A stretch of DNA of 64,000 nucleotides from Pyropia yezoensis (lineage: Eukaryota; Rhodophyta; Bangiophyceae; Bangiales; Bangiaceae): the NCBI GenBank assembly GCA_009829735.1, contig CM020618.1, forward strand, positions 18,833,346 through 18,897,345, read 5' to 3'. The translations under genes were made by a program, and so were the position numbers. This document shows, in pieces, positions 1 to 10,629 of the stretch (positions are counted from its first letter, which is position 1; each line of letters starts with the position of its first letter). The notes below the pieces were generated by a model, which was not told the origin of the DNA, did no database searches, and saw only the letters and a program-made list of their open reading frames with translations.

Positions 1-1171
1 ATTATATGGTGTCCTAAGAGGTACAGTGCCGTACCTCCTTTCTTTCTTATTATTTCTTTTGTCCTCTTACGTCTTATTTCTCGTCGTGTATAGTCGTGTA
101 TCTTCCCTCTCGTCCAACCAGGAAGTCGTATCAAAAAAATGTCAGCGAAACGTGGCACTTCTCGGATGTAATGCAATATTCGCTCTGAACCCTAATGTCC
201 GCCCTTAACTGGGGGTGCCGTGGCAATGCGGCGCGGGCGGCGTGCCCAACGCGGCCTCTGGACAAGCCGCTTGACACGCGGCCGCCGCACAGGCGGTGCA
301 GGTGGCCGTGGATCAGTGCCCCCGCGCAAAATGATTGGTCCACACAGCCAGGCGGGGGCGGCGTCGGCGACGCTTGGCGCGACCGCGCCGCACGACCGGC
401 TCGACCGCTGCCACCGCCACCACCCCGACGTGGTGGAGTGGGCTCCCCACTCTTTTGGCCGCCCGCCCTCCCTCTCCCCCCATCCCCCAGCCCCATCCCC
501 CCTCGCCCCTTTGCGCAAAGGGGTAGGCATCATGTGCAGTCGTGTCACCGCCACCACCGCCGTGGGGGCGGCCTGGTGGTTGGGATCAGCCGCCGCTTGG
601 CCGCGCCCCCTCCCGCCGTGGCACGGTAGAGAGGGGGGTGGGGGCTGTTCGGGACGCGACGGCGATATGGGGGGGGTTCTGCGGGGAGGGTGGAGGCGGC
701 GGGGTGGGGGGGCGGGGGGTTCCGCGCGTGTGGGGGCGCCACCGCCGTTTTCCCTATTCCTCGCGACGATGACGTTGGGCCGCTCCCCCGTTCCCCCACG
801 TCACCGCCGCCCGCTGCTTACCCGGCCGAGCAGTCAGGGGTGGTACAGTGCCGGTGTGTGCGGGCTGTGGACGTGGGGACGTAAGGCAGCAGCGACTGCG
901 GCTGGGGGGGGTGGGGGGGAGGGGTAGCGGTCAGGGCGCGTGGCGTGCCTTCTTCTTTGGCGCCAGCTCGTCTCCTCCGCTCCCTGCCCCCGCCGCCGCT
1001 GTTGCCGTCGCGCGTGCGAACCCGTCGGCGGGGGCGCTGGCGGGGGCGGGGGCGGGGTCGGCCACCTGGCGGCACGTGCCACGCCTGTCGCCGGGAAGCT
1101 GCTGCGCGTGCGCGTGCGCGCACCCCAACGCGCCGCCACAGCCGCCAAACTCTCTGTGCTCCCCCCCCCGC

Positions 1172-1207
<36 letters not shown>

Positions 1208-1920
1208 GCGGCCCACTACGGGCAGTACAAGAGGCCGTCGGGGACTGCCACCCTGCTGCCCCCACCACCGGGCCATCACAGTCTGCGTGTGCGGCCGCTG
1301 TGGCTGCTCCACACACCTCTGTGCAACGCGACACGGCTCACCCCCTCCTCCCTCCTCCTTTCCCTCACCCCAGGCGTCCGCTGAGCACTGCGTCCCTCCC
1401 CCCGCCCTTCCACCACTTCTTTCTTGCCGCCGCGTCTCCCCTCCTCCCCGCTGGTACAGCGCCCTTGCCACCGCCTCCCTCCCTGTTGACCGCCGCGACC
1501 CCCGCGCTCCCGTTGACCTCTGCGGGCTTGCGCGCGTGGGCTCCCCCCGTCGCCATCTCCCCCTCTGGTCAAGCGCTGCGTGCCTCCGCCGCCCACTCTT
1601 GGTTGCAGCCAAGGCGCACCTCATCTGCGCGCAGCAGACGACCACCTCCGTCTGCGTCACGTGCTCCGTTCTTCCTTGTGCTGTGGGCAGGCGTCCAAGC
1701 GGTATCGACTTCTGCGGCGGCAGGGTGCGCGGCGACCACGTACAAACGGGTGAACGGGGAGGGCGGCGGCGGCGGCGGCGGCGGCGGCGGCAGCGGGTGC
1801 GACTGTCACGTGCGACCGGCGTAGCCGGACGTGGGTAGCGGTAGCAGCGCCACGGTGTGCGCGCCAGCTTCTTCCCTCCCGCCTCCTGTGTCATTGGCGG
1901 GACGTCGCAGGCCCCCCACC
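1..1920. other. GC-rich stretch without a supported gene
   Basis: No open frame here shows a recognisable domain. The first 200 bases are AT-richer; the rest is G/C-skewed low-complexity sequence with overlapping open frames on both strands, as expected where stop codons are rare. It includes a long poly-C tract at about 1161-1206 and a GGC microsatellite at about 1764-1792. Confidence 0.5.
1161..1206. repeat. Long poly-C tract
   Basis: A near-continuous run of about 45 C residues broken once by GCA. Similar long C or G runs occur around 5260, 9490, 18720, 22010, 43260, 47710 and 55050. They are potential quadruplex or triplex formers and error-prone positions for sequencing. Confidence 0.9.
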
Positions 1921-2616
1921 ATGGGCGGCCGCACCCGCTCTGTGTGTGCGCCCGTGTGCGTGCCAGCGTGCCCCCCCTGCCCGTCGACGCGCTCCCGGCG
2001 GGCGCCCGTCTGTCCCCCCACGTGCCCGCCGTGCCCCCCCCCCGCGTGCGGGCCGTGCCCGCCGGCGGCGCCGTGCCCACCCTGCCCGCCGGCGTGCCCG
2101 CCGCAGGCTCCCGCGGCGCCGTGTCCCCCGTGCCCCCCTCGAGCGGTGCCGCGGGCTCCCGCGCCTCCCTGCCCGCCCTGCCCCCCGCAGGCGGTGCCAC
2201 AGGCCCCGGCGCCTCCCTGCCCGCCCTGCCCCCCTCAAGCGGTGCCGCGCGCCCCGGCGCCGCCCTGCCCGCCCTGCCCCCCTCAGGCGGTGCCGCGCGC
2301 CCCGGCGCCGCCCTGCCCGCCCTGCCCCCCTCAAGCGGTGCCTCGCGCCCCGGCGCCGCCCTGCCCGCCCTGCCCCCCGGCGTACGCGCCGTGCCCGCCG
2401 GCGGCGCCGTGCCCGCCCTGCCCCCCGGTGTGCGCGCCGTGCCCGCCGGCGGTGCCGTGCCCCCCGTGCCCGCCCGTGACCGCGCCGTGCCCGCCCGTGG
2501 CGGCCGCGTGCGTGTGCTGCGTGTGCGTGCCGGCGTCGTGTGTGTGCCCGTCTCTTAGCAGCTGCTCTTGCTCGTGTGGGGGGGGGGGAGGGTCCCGCCG
2601 GTCGTGCTGCTGCTAG
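1921..2616 (+). CDS. Cys/Pro-rich repeat protein (hypothetical)
   Basis: An open frame of 231 residues from the ATG at 1921. The centre is a tandem array of 16-residue units of the pattern CPPCPPQAVPRAPAPP. Cysteines continue outside the repeats, both in the N-terminal part (CAPVCVPACPPC) and in the tail (VCCVCVPASCVC, ending SCCC). That is more than the repeat alone would explain and could indicate a disulfide-rich or metal-binding protein. There is no clear signal peptide from this start and no homology I recognise. The region is open in other frames too, so it may be non-coding minisatellite DNA. Confidence 0.3.
   Translation: MGGRTRSVCAPVCVPACPPCPSTRSRRAPVCPPTCPPCPPPACGPCPPAAPCPPCPPACPPQAPAAPCPPCPPRAVPRAPAPPCPPCPPQAVPQAPAPPCPPCPPQAVPRAPAPPCPPCPPQAVPRAPAPPCPPCPPQAVPRAPAPPCPPCPPAYAPCPPAAPCPPCPPVCAPCPPAVPCPPCPPVTAPCPPVAAACVCCVCVPASCVCPSLSSCSCSCGGGGGSRRSCCC
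2141..2385 (+). repeat. 48-bp minisatellite (about 5 units)
   Basis: Units begin with CAAGCGGTGCC or CAGGCGGTGCC near 2140, 2188, 2236, 2284 and 2332, a constant 48-base period. Since 48 is a multiple of three, the frame is kept and encodes the Cys-Pro repeats. Confidence 0.9.
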
Positions 2617-3195
2617 TGGGATTGGCTCTTGTACCCCGAGTGGTGGAGGCGCGCAGGAGGCGGAGAGCTCGGCGGGTGGCGTGGCCGGACGGCGAGCCGT
2701 ACGGGTGGGAGGGACCGGCGGACGCGCCAGTCAACAAGCTTTGCCTTGACGAACAGGGCGCTGGCCGGGCAGTGTGCTCTTGTTGTGTGGAGGGATGTTT
2801 CTCTTTGTATGTTTGTTCGTTTGCTTCTGTGTGTGGGGTAGGAGCCGGTAGGGCTTGTCTGCATCGTCCTCTCTTCCGCGATGATCGAACAAGAGCAAAC
2901 GGAGTCAAAAACAGCTTACACTGAGGAATGTTTGTTGGTTTCACTGCTTGGAAAGAAAAAAAGAGAGCTCTGCAGCTTGCTCTCGACGAGCCCGATCCAG
3001 GGGTGCAGCTAACGCAGAAAACAGCCAAAAAACGAGAATCGTCATCCCCCACATGATAATTAAATCTCTCAACACGTAATCCAGCGTGGTGGCGGGGGGC
3101 CTTCGGTTCGTTTTCTGGTGGCTCTGGCGTTTGCGTCGCGGCCGGCACACCCCTCTTGCCCCCCGCAGCATCAGACCCGCGCTCTCCGTCCTCGA
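2617..3195. other. Intergenic, no gene seen
   Basis: The region becomes AT-richer from about 2880 to 3110, unlike the coding DNA around it. This fits an intergenic or promoter region for the gene that follows. No RNA gene or repeat was recognised. Confidence 0.5.
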
Positions 3196-5042
3196 ATGGC
3201 ATTGTTGGCGACCATGACGGCGGCGGGGGCAGTGCGGGCGGTGGCTTGCGGGGGGGCGCTGCGTTCACAATGCGTGCGGCGCGCAGCATCGGAGGCCTGC
3301 CGGCATGGCCGACAATCGGCGGGTCGCGCATCTGGCGAGGCGGGCGTGGGCGCCCCGGCGGGGGCGTCTGTGACGTCGGCGCCTGCGGCGACTGCTGCCG
3401 CGGCGGTTTCTCCCGGCCCAGGCTTCCTTTCTGCCGCCCCGCCTCCCGCACGCCGCCGGCCGCGGTCCACGCCGCTTTTCGAGGCGGCGGTGGCGTTGCC
3501 GTTGGACGCCGACGGCGGTATGGCCGGCCGGGACAAGGGCACCCCCCCCCCCCCCGCTCGGGACGCCAGCCCCTCCTATCAAGGACTACCCCCATCATCC
3601 CCCCCCGCGTGATCCTCCGCCCGTCGGCGCAACATGCGTTCACGAAGTTTACCCTCCGCTGGGCGGCGACGCCCGCCCAAGGTCCCGCCCCTCTGCCCAT
3701 CCCTGCCTATCGGCTGGTAGACGCCCGCGGTCAGTTTGTGGCGGACGCCACGGGGGCCTCAGGGGAGGGCGTCGGGGAGGAGAACATCCTGGCTGGCCGG
3801 GGCGGCCGCCCCCGCATCGACGGCCTCTATTGCACGATGCTACGCCTGCGCAAGATGCCCATTCACTGCGGGTCGGGGGAGCACTACTCTCACAACATCT
3901 CGTCGACGCTCGCCACCCAAATGCCCCAGGCTGTCGGGGTGGCGTATGCGGTAAAACTTCGCCACCGGCTGGCGGCAGCCAAAGCGGCTCGTGGGAATAC
4001 TGACGGTGGCGGTGGCGGCAGCCTGGATGGCAACGGTGGCAAGTCGGCCCCGCCAGCAGTAGGAACGACGGCCGTGCCCACGATTGCCGCTTGCTTCTTT
4101 GGCGACGGTGCCTCCTCCGAGGGCGACGCCCACGCCGCCTTCAATTTTGCGCCCGTCCTCGGCACGGCACCCACCCTCTTCCTATGCCGCAACAATCGCT
4201 ACGCCATCAGCACCCCCGCGTCAGAGCAGTACGCGGTCGACGGGATTGCCGGCTGGGGCCCCGGCTACGGCATCCCCGCCGCCTGCATCGACGGGTCGGA
4301 CGTCTTGGCGGTGCTGCCTGGGGTAGCCGCCGCCCGCGCGGCTGTCGCGACTGCCTGCCGCCCGTTCCCCGCGGAGCTCCTCGCGAACCACCAAAGTGTG
4401 CCCAGCACGGCGGACGACGCGTCGCGCTACCGCCGCGACGGCGAGCGGGACGCCTACATTGAGCGTGCCGACCCGATGACCCGTTTGCGAGCGCTGCTGC
4501 ATCGGCGGGGGTGGTGGATGGGCGCATCCGAGGAGGGCGCCTGGCGCGCCGCCATGCGCGCCGACGTGGTGGCCGCGCTCGCGGCGGCAGAGGCGCTTCC
4601 CCAGCCTGGGTGGGACGACCTGTTTGAAGACGTGTACGACGCCGGGCCGCCATGGCTGGTGCGCCAGCGCGACGAGCTGGGAGCCCACATTGCGAGGGCG
4701 GTGGCGATGGCGGGGGGGGGGGTTCCTAGGCCTGAGGTGGCCCCTTGTCGTACGCTTGTTTCTCCTCAGTGCAGCTCGACAGTTCCCCTGGTATTGACAT
4801 TGATCTATTTATTTTGTTTCCACTGGATTCTGACAGGGAGAGGTCAACTCATACTTCAAGAGAGAGTGGCCGTGACTGTGAGGGGGTTTCGAGCGCGATT
4901 GATCGTTGACTCAGCTTATCGGGCCGGGAGATGTGGACCCACACGGCTCTATGATTGGCCTAGAGACCTTGTCCGACTTTCAGTTACGGCTCACATTGCG
5001 ATCATCAATGGCATCCTCCCCCCCCGGGCGATGCGAGCATGA
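3196..5042 (+). pseudogene. BCKDHA-like: 2-oxoisovalerate dehydrogenase E1 alpha-like, damaged
   Basis: The E1 alpha subunit of the mitochondrial branched-chain 2-oxoacid dehydrogenase decarboxylates 2-oxoacids using thiamine diphosphate (ThDP). Clear matches are LATQMPQAVGVAYA, the ThDP motif GDGASSEGDAHAAFNF...RNNRYAIST, SEQYAVDGIAGWGPGYGI, and a C-terminal RLRALLHRRGWW...LFEDVYD block (homology about 3610-4705). Two defects stand out. About 80 residues expected between the PAYRLVDARGQ region and MPIHCGS are absent (near 3783-3855), removing the family's YREAG segment. The loop normally reading YRxGHHSTSDD is replaced by a same-length stretch ending VPSTADD, losing the active-site histidine. 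A presequence-like start lies at ATG 3196 (MALLATMTAAGAVRA), but in a frame that must slip by -1 at the poly-C runs near 3541-3608. After about 4720 the open frame continues into non-coding-looking sequence. It is a pseudogene, or a badly assembled gene. Confidence 0.7.
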
Positions 5043-6285
5043 ATAGCGGCGAAGCAAAATAATATTCTTTGTTCAGGCACCATTTGTCGAGGTCAGTGGC
5101 GTGGTTGCACCAGTAGCCAGTACTTCACCCCCCCCGCGCCGTCCCGTTGCCTTTCTCGCCATCCCGGAATGTCTTGGCGCTGGAGGCGTCACTGGCGCAT
5201 CCTGTGGTCGGCGAGGGGGAGGGCTCGGGCGCCCACCTCGCTAGAGCAGAGGAGGGGCGGGGGGGGGGGGGGGGGGGGGGTGGGGGGGAGGGGAGGGGGT
5301 GTGGTCGACGACGCTCGCCGCGTGCGCGCGAACCGGGCTCCCTGCGGCCGCGCACGCATGCACGCATACGCGGGCGAGCTGCGGCCGGCGCGTCTCGACT
5401 TGCGCGCCGCCGGCGGGCGCGCCCCGCCGCTGGGCGCGCGGCACCCCCCAGCGGCTGTGTGTCTACCGCGCCTAAGGTAGAGCCGCCGCGCTACTGCACC
5501 TTGGGGGAAGCGACCGCCGCCCCCCCTAGCTCCCCCGACGGGAGCCCTCTGCATGCTTGGCGGGTGCGCGGGCGTGGCCGAGTGATCTCCCCGCCCTCGC
5601 CACCAGCCGCTCCCCCCCCCCGCCACCCCCCCGCGCCTTTACCACCACAAACGGTGGGGCGCGCCCGAAACGCCCGCGACCTTTCCCAAGACCTCACCCC
5701 CCCTCCTCCTCTCCCCCCCCCCCCCTTCCTCCGTGAGCTTGTGTGCGCGCGCACATCTCACCGCCGTCGACGCTGTGCGGGAGGGTGTGGTCGTGCCTAC
5801 CGCAACGTCGTAGACGGGGGCTGCGTCCGTCCACAAGAGGGGGGGGGGGGAGGGGGGGGGGGGGTGGGGGGGGGGGTGGTCCTCGCGCGCGCTAACTATT
5901 TCGTGGCCGCGAGTGTCCCCACCCACCCGCCCGCCCGCCCGCCCGCCATCCCTGTGCTGGTCAGCCGGTGTGTGGCCGGGTTGGTGGTGGGTCAGGTCGG
6001 GTGGGGTCCTGCTTGGACCCGACAGCCGTGTGGCGTCATTGTCCGCAAGGCAGACGCTGTCGGACGCTGCCCCCACTGACGTCGGTCGCGACGCAGATCG
6101 GGCGGGTGGGTGGGCCGGCTGCTTGCCCGCCTTTCGTCCCCCCCCCCCCCTCCCCTTGACCGGCGCGAAGGCGGCCGCACCGGCGGGGGGGGGCGGGGGG
6201 GGTAAGGGGGGCGTCACCGCGGTGCCGCAGTCGGCCGCCGCGGCCGTCTGACCTGCCTCCGCGCCCGCCACCGCGTTGATCCGCC
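5043..6285. other. Intergenic with poly-G tracts
   Basis: No supported gene. It contains G runs near 5257-5300 and 5840-5877 and C runs near 5709 and 6140. The final part leads into the ATG at 6286 and presumably holds that gene's promoter. Confidence 0.5.
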
Positions 6286-9200
6286 ATGGGCGTGGGCGCC
6301 AAGCCACCCCCCCCCCCCCCGTCGGTGCTCTCCCCCCCCTCCCGGCCGTCTGCGGCCATGACTGGGGCAGCCGCATCGGCCGCCGGGCGGCCCCCCCCAC
6401 CCATTTCTTCCACTGGCACCCCCGCTACCCGCGCTCTCTCTCGCGCGACGACCGCGGCCGCGACGACGGCGGCGGCGACGGCGGCGCCGTCCAACGCGGC
6501 GACGGCAGCGACCGCACAGGCGGTGGGAGCGTCGTCGGCAGCGGCAGCGGCCACCGACGCGGCCGCCGACACCCCCCGTGCGTGGCCGCCACACCCCCCC
6601 CCGCCAGGGCTTCCACCAGCTGCCGCCCTCCCGCCTGCCGTGGCCGAGGAGCGGGCGGCGCTGCTGGCGCGGGAGCCACAGGGGTACCCGTGGTACGCCC
6701 CCCCGTCGATACCCCCGCCGCCGCCGCCGCGGGACAAGCGTGCGCCGCCGCGGCGGGTGGCGCGCATCTTTGCCCACCGCGACGGCAAGATGCGGGACGC
6801 GTCGTGCGGGCGGGGGAGCGCCGCTGGTGGCGGCAGCGGCGGCGACGGCTTCCGCATCGTGTCCCGGCTGCTCGTCGAGTGGGTTGGGGTGGATGAGTGC
6901 GGCGGCTCGTGGGGCGGCGCCCTCTCGTGGGAGTGGCTACCCGCTGTGGTCAGTGGGGGGGGGGCGGAGCTCATTACCTCCTACTTTGATGCGCAGCGGG
7001 GGCGACGGCGGCGGTCGGCTGGCGCGTCCGACGCGGCGGGGTCAGCAGCCGCGGCCGACGCGGTGGCGGCCGCGCCGGCCGCCAACGAATCTGCGGCGGC
7101 GGCTGCCGCCTCCCCCTCCGCGGCTCCGCCCGCCGTTGTCGTTGGTGTTGGGAGTAAGCGTCCCCGACCCGTGCTGTCTGCCGCAGCGCCCGCCGCCGAC
7201 AATGACGAGAAGGTGTTGGCGCGCCGGGCGCGCCACCGGGAGCGCCGTGCCGCCCGGCACGCCGCCCGAAGCGCTGCGCGAAAACGGCGACTGCAGCGAC
7301 GGGCGGCGCGGGGGGAGCTCCCCGCTGCGGCAACCGAGGGCGACCGGGCCCGTCGACGGGCCACCCCTGACGATGAGGAGGAGGGCGAGGTGAGTGAGGA
7401 GGGGGGGGGATCCCCTGTGGTGATGGTGCGCCGCCGCCGCCGGCCAGCGGCGCACAGCCCCATGGCAGACCTGATTGGCGGCAGCAGCCGTGCCGTTGCC
7501 CTTTTTGGCAGCAGCACCAGCAGCAGCGACGCGGGCGGTGGCGGGGCTGACAGGGCGGGCGGCAGCGCCGTGAAGCCTGGTGGCAGCAGCGGTCGGGGCG
7601 CGGCGGCGGCAACGGAGGAGTCGCCGGGTGGAGAGGTGCGGGCGGCGGCGGGTGCGGGGCCCCTGGCGGCGGTGGGGGGCACCCCCGAACTGATGGCGCA
7701 TGCCACCCCCGTCGACACCGATTCGGACATGGAGGAGGGGGAGGAGCGGGAGGATCGGCCGTCCATTCCCGTTGGGAGCACCTATGGGAACGGCGTTGGT
7801 GGCAGTGGGGAGGTTATTCCCGGCTTGCCGTCATTTTCGCCATCGCCGGGTAATGCAGCGGCCGCGCGGCGCGAGCGAGACGCCGAGGGGACCACGCCGG
7901 CGGAGGGGACACCCAAGATGCTTCTTCCGCCCAAGCCGCGCCTGTTGCTGCCGCCTGTCAGGGGGCCCCTACTGCCGCCGCGGCCAGTCGTCCGGCCCGC
8001 TGGCAGTGGGGGGGGGGGCGCCACCGACCGTGGCAACAACGGTGGTGGCGGTGTGGCGGGGAGCTACCCCCGCGTCGGTAGCGCCGCGGCCCCTGGCCCG
8101 TCGATGCTGCTGTCGCCCCCGCCCCCTCGCGTGGGCGGTGGCGGCGCTGCCGGCCTGCTGTCGCCGCCCACCCCGCGCCGTCCAGCAGGCCCGCCGGCGG
8201 TGCAGCCCCCGCCTCCCCCCCGTATCGGCGGTGGCGGTGTCGGCGTTGGCGGTGGTGTCGGTGGCGTTGGCGGTGGTGGTGGTGGTGGTGGCGGTGGCGG
8301 TGGCGGTGGTGGTGGAGGAGGAGCGCCGGTATTGCTGTCGCCACCGCGGCCACACATCGCCGCGCGGGGGCCGTGGCACACGCCCGCTCCGGCGCCTCTG
8401 CATGGGGCCTATGCTGGAGGGCCTTCCTGTCCGCCTCCCTATGGTGGGCATGGCGGCGTGGTAGGTGGCGGCATGCCGTATGGCCCTGTCCATGGCGGGC
8501 CGCCCGTCGCGTATGGGGGCGTGGGGATGGGGTCCCCCGTCGGCGGCGGTCCATATGGGGGCGGCATGGGGCCAGCCTATGGTGCCGAGTATGGGCCCTA
8601 TGTGGGGGGCGTCGGCGTACCGCCGGGGATGACCTATGCCGATAGACACGGGGGTTACGGCCCGCCCGGTCCGTCCTACGTTGGCGCATTGCCCTACGAG
8701 GGCGGGCGGCCTTTTGATGGCGGTGGCTATGGCATGGACGGTGGGTCTGGCTATGGCATGGACGGTGGGCCTGGCTATGGCCGGGGCGGCCCGCTAGGTG
8801 GGGGTGGTGGGCCCTCATACCTCGGCCGTCGCGGTGGCCGCGGCCGGCGTGGGCGGTCGCGGTCGCCACCGCCGTCCGTCTACCCCCCCCGCGGGGGCTA
8901 CCCCACAGCGGCATCCACGCCGCCACCCCCCCCCCCTTCCCGCGGGGCCTACCCCACAACCGCCTCGCCGCCGCCCATGCCGCCGCTGGCGCCCGCGCGT
9001 AGTGGCGGCGTGGGCAGTGGTGCGGACGGCACGGATGGTGCGATTACCACCGCGGCGGTTGCGGCGGGCCTGTGCTCCCCACCGGCGGCAGCGACGGGAG
9101 GGGCGACAGCGGCGGTGCCACCGCTGCCGCGCCCGCCGCCGCCCGCGCCCGCCGCGGCGCCGCCAGTCGTTGCCAGCCGACCGGCCGACCCGCGGCTGCG

Positions 9201-9366
9201 GGACCCGCGGCTGGCCGCCGCGGCCGCCGCGGCAGCGGCGTCTGCCGGCCCAGCGACGCCGCCGGCGCAGTCCCGAGACCCCCGGGTGGCGGCGGCGGCG
9301 GCCAAGGACCCGCGCCGGGCGCGCGCTGGGCACCGTGCGGCGGCGGGTGCGAATGGGGCGGCTTAA
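6286..9366 (+). CDS. Chromodomain-like, Gly/Tyr-rich nuclear protein
   Basis: A single 1026-residue frame from the ATG at 6286. Residues about 158-238 read VARIFAHRDGKMRD, then RLLVEWVGV, then LSWEWLPAVV and ELITSYFDAQ. This has the order and aromatic spacing of a chromodomain, the methyl-lysine reader fold, with a glycine insert. An Arg-rich stretch follows (about 305-345), then acidic segments with EEEGEVSEEGG. Next is a long poly-Gly tract, then a Gly/Tyr/Pro region (about 700-840, repeats such as GGGYGMDG and GPAYGAEYG). An RGG/RS patch (GRRGRSRSPPP, about 850) follows. The C-terminal part has four D-P-R motifs (ADPRLRDPRL, SRDPRV, KDPRRA). A chromatin- or RNA-associated role is inference. 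The fold call is mine from pattern and would need a profile search. It is convergent with the Sua5 gene. Confidence 0.65.
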   Translation: MGVGAKPPPPPPSVLSPPSRPSAAMTGAAASAAGRPPPPISSTGTPATRALSRATTAAATTAAATAAPSNAATAATAQAVGASSAAAAATDAAADTPRAWPPHPPPPGLPPAAALPPAVAEERAALLAREPQGYPWYAPPSIPPPPPPRDKRAPPRRVARIFAHRDGKMRDASCGRGSAAGGGSGGDGFRIVSRLLVEWVGVDECGGSWGGALSWEWLPAVVSGGGAELITSYFDAQRGRRRRSAGASDAAGSAAAADAVAAAPAANESAAAAAASPSAAPPAVVVGVGSKRPRPVLSAAAPAADNDEKVLARRARHRERRAARHAARSAARKRRLQRRAARGELPAAATEGDRARRRATPDDEEEGEVSEEGGGSPVVMVRRRRRPAAHSPMADLIGGSSRAVALFGSSTSSSDAGGGGADRAGGSAVKPGGSSGRGAAAATEESPGGEVRAAAGAGPLAAVGGTPELMAHATPVDTDSDMEEGEEREDRPSIPVGSTYGNGVGGSGEVIPGLPSFSPSPGNAAAARRERDAEGTTPAEGTPKMLLPPKPRLLLPPVRGPLLPPRPVVRPAGSGGGGATDRGNNGGGGVAGSYPRVGSAAAPGPSMLLSPPPPRVGGGGAAGLLSPPTPRRPAGPPAVQPPPPPRIGGGGVGVGGGVGGVGGGGGGGGGGGGGGGGGGAPVLLSPPRPHIAARGPWHTPAPAPLHGAYAGGPSCPPPYGGHGGVVGGGMPYGPVHGGPPVAYGGVGMGSPVGGGPYGGGMGPAYGAEYGPYVGGVGVPPGMTYADRHGGYGPPGPSYVGALPYEGGRPFDGGGYGMDGGSGYGMDGGPGYGRGGPLGGGGGPSYLGRRGGRGRRGRSRSPPPSVYPPRGGYPTAASTPPPPPPSRGAYPTTASPPPMPPLAPARSGGVGSGADGTDGAITTAAVAAGLCSPPAAATGGATAAVPPLPRPPPPAPAAAPPVVASRPADPRLRDPRLAAAAAAAAASAGPATPPAQSRDPRVAAAAAKDPRRARAGHRAAAGANGAA

Positions 9367-9987
9367 AACAAGAGAGCGGTGGAGGGGTCGTTGATGCGGT
9401 GGCCCCACGTTGGACAAGGGGGGTGGGGGGGTAATGAAAAGCCCTGGAGGAAGGGACGGGGCGGCCGCAGGATTGGGCGCGTGTGCGGCGTAGGGGGGGG
9501 GGGGGGGGGGGGGGGGGGCCGAAAGAGCGGTGAGGGAGAGATGGCGGCGGGGAAAGGGGAGGAGAGGGAGGGGATGGGGGGGCGGAGTGGAATGTCGCCA
9601 CCGCCCCGGTCATTGCGGCTGTCGTGCGCGCGGGGTCGGCCCCCTCCCGCGGTGGTCCTTTTTATTTTTTTTATGGTCTCTCACTCAGCTTCCTACGCCG
9701 CGTCTGGGAAGAAGAGCACGGCAGTGGGGGTGACGGCAGGGGCGGCAGGGGGTGGCGGGCGTGCCCCGACAGAGCTGCGCCCCGTGTGAGCAGAACCCCG
9801 TGTTGGCGGCGGCGGCTGCGTCGGCAGCGGCGGCAGCGGCGGGGCCACGCAACGGGCGGCGGGCAAATCCGCGCTCCCGCCGCCGCCACGCGTCGCCGCC
9901 GGCGGCTCACGGCAGCGTCTCCCCCCCCCCACCACACCCTCCCTCCTCCCTTCCCTCTCCTCCCCCCCCCGGCCCCATCTCAAAGTG
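9367..9987. other. Convergent intergenic region
   Basis: About 620 bases between two stop codons (plus-strand gene ending 9366, minus-strand gene ending 9988). It contains a long poly-G run at about 9487-9518 and a T-rich patch near 9658-9672. No gene seen. Confidence 0.6.
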
Positions 9988-10595
9988 TTAGGGCCCCACG
10001 GGCGGGCGGTCCCCCCCGCCCCCCCCCGCGGCAGCCTTGCGCAGGCGGTTCATGACGGCGCCGCCGAGGCCCTCGCCATCGGCAGTGGCGGCAACGAGGA
10101 TCAGGTCCACCCCGCAGCCGCTGCCGCCGGCAGCCGCACCCCCCGCCCCCGCCCCCGCGGCTGCGGGCGCGCCGGCGGGCCCGTCGAGCGCGCGGAGGCC
10201 GGCGTAGAGCCCCCGGGCCACCCCCGCCACGTCCGCGGCCGTCTCCCCACACGGCACCAGCCGTAGGCGGGGCAAGCCACCCCCACCACCACCCCCACCA
10301 CCCCCACCATCCCCACCACCCCCACCACCCCCACCCCCACCGCCACTACCACCGCAGCCGTTGCGCTCCCCCCCTGGCGCCGCGGCGGCGGTCGCCGCCG
10401 CCGCCAGGGCGGCACACACGTCGGCGGGCGCGAGCACCCCCACCGCCGACACGCCCGCCGCGGCAGCGGCGGCGGCGGCGGCGGCAAACGCGGCGGCCGT
10501 CGGGGGGGCCACCAGCCGCACCCGCGCGGCGGGCGCGTAGTGCCGGTACTTCATGCCGGGCGCCCGGGGGGCCGCGTCGGGATGGTGCACCCCAT

Positions 10596-10629
<34 letters not shown>

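Noticed and set aside
818..2200. 460-residue minus-strand open frame
   Set aside because: Low-complexity Arg/Gly/Pro composition, overlapping other frames, no domain; expected by chance in such GC-rich DNA.
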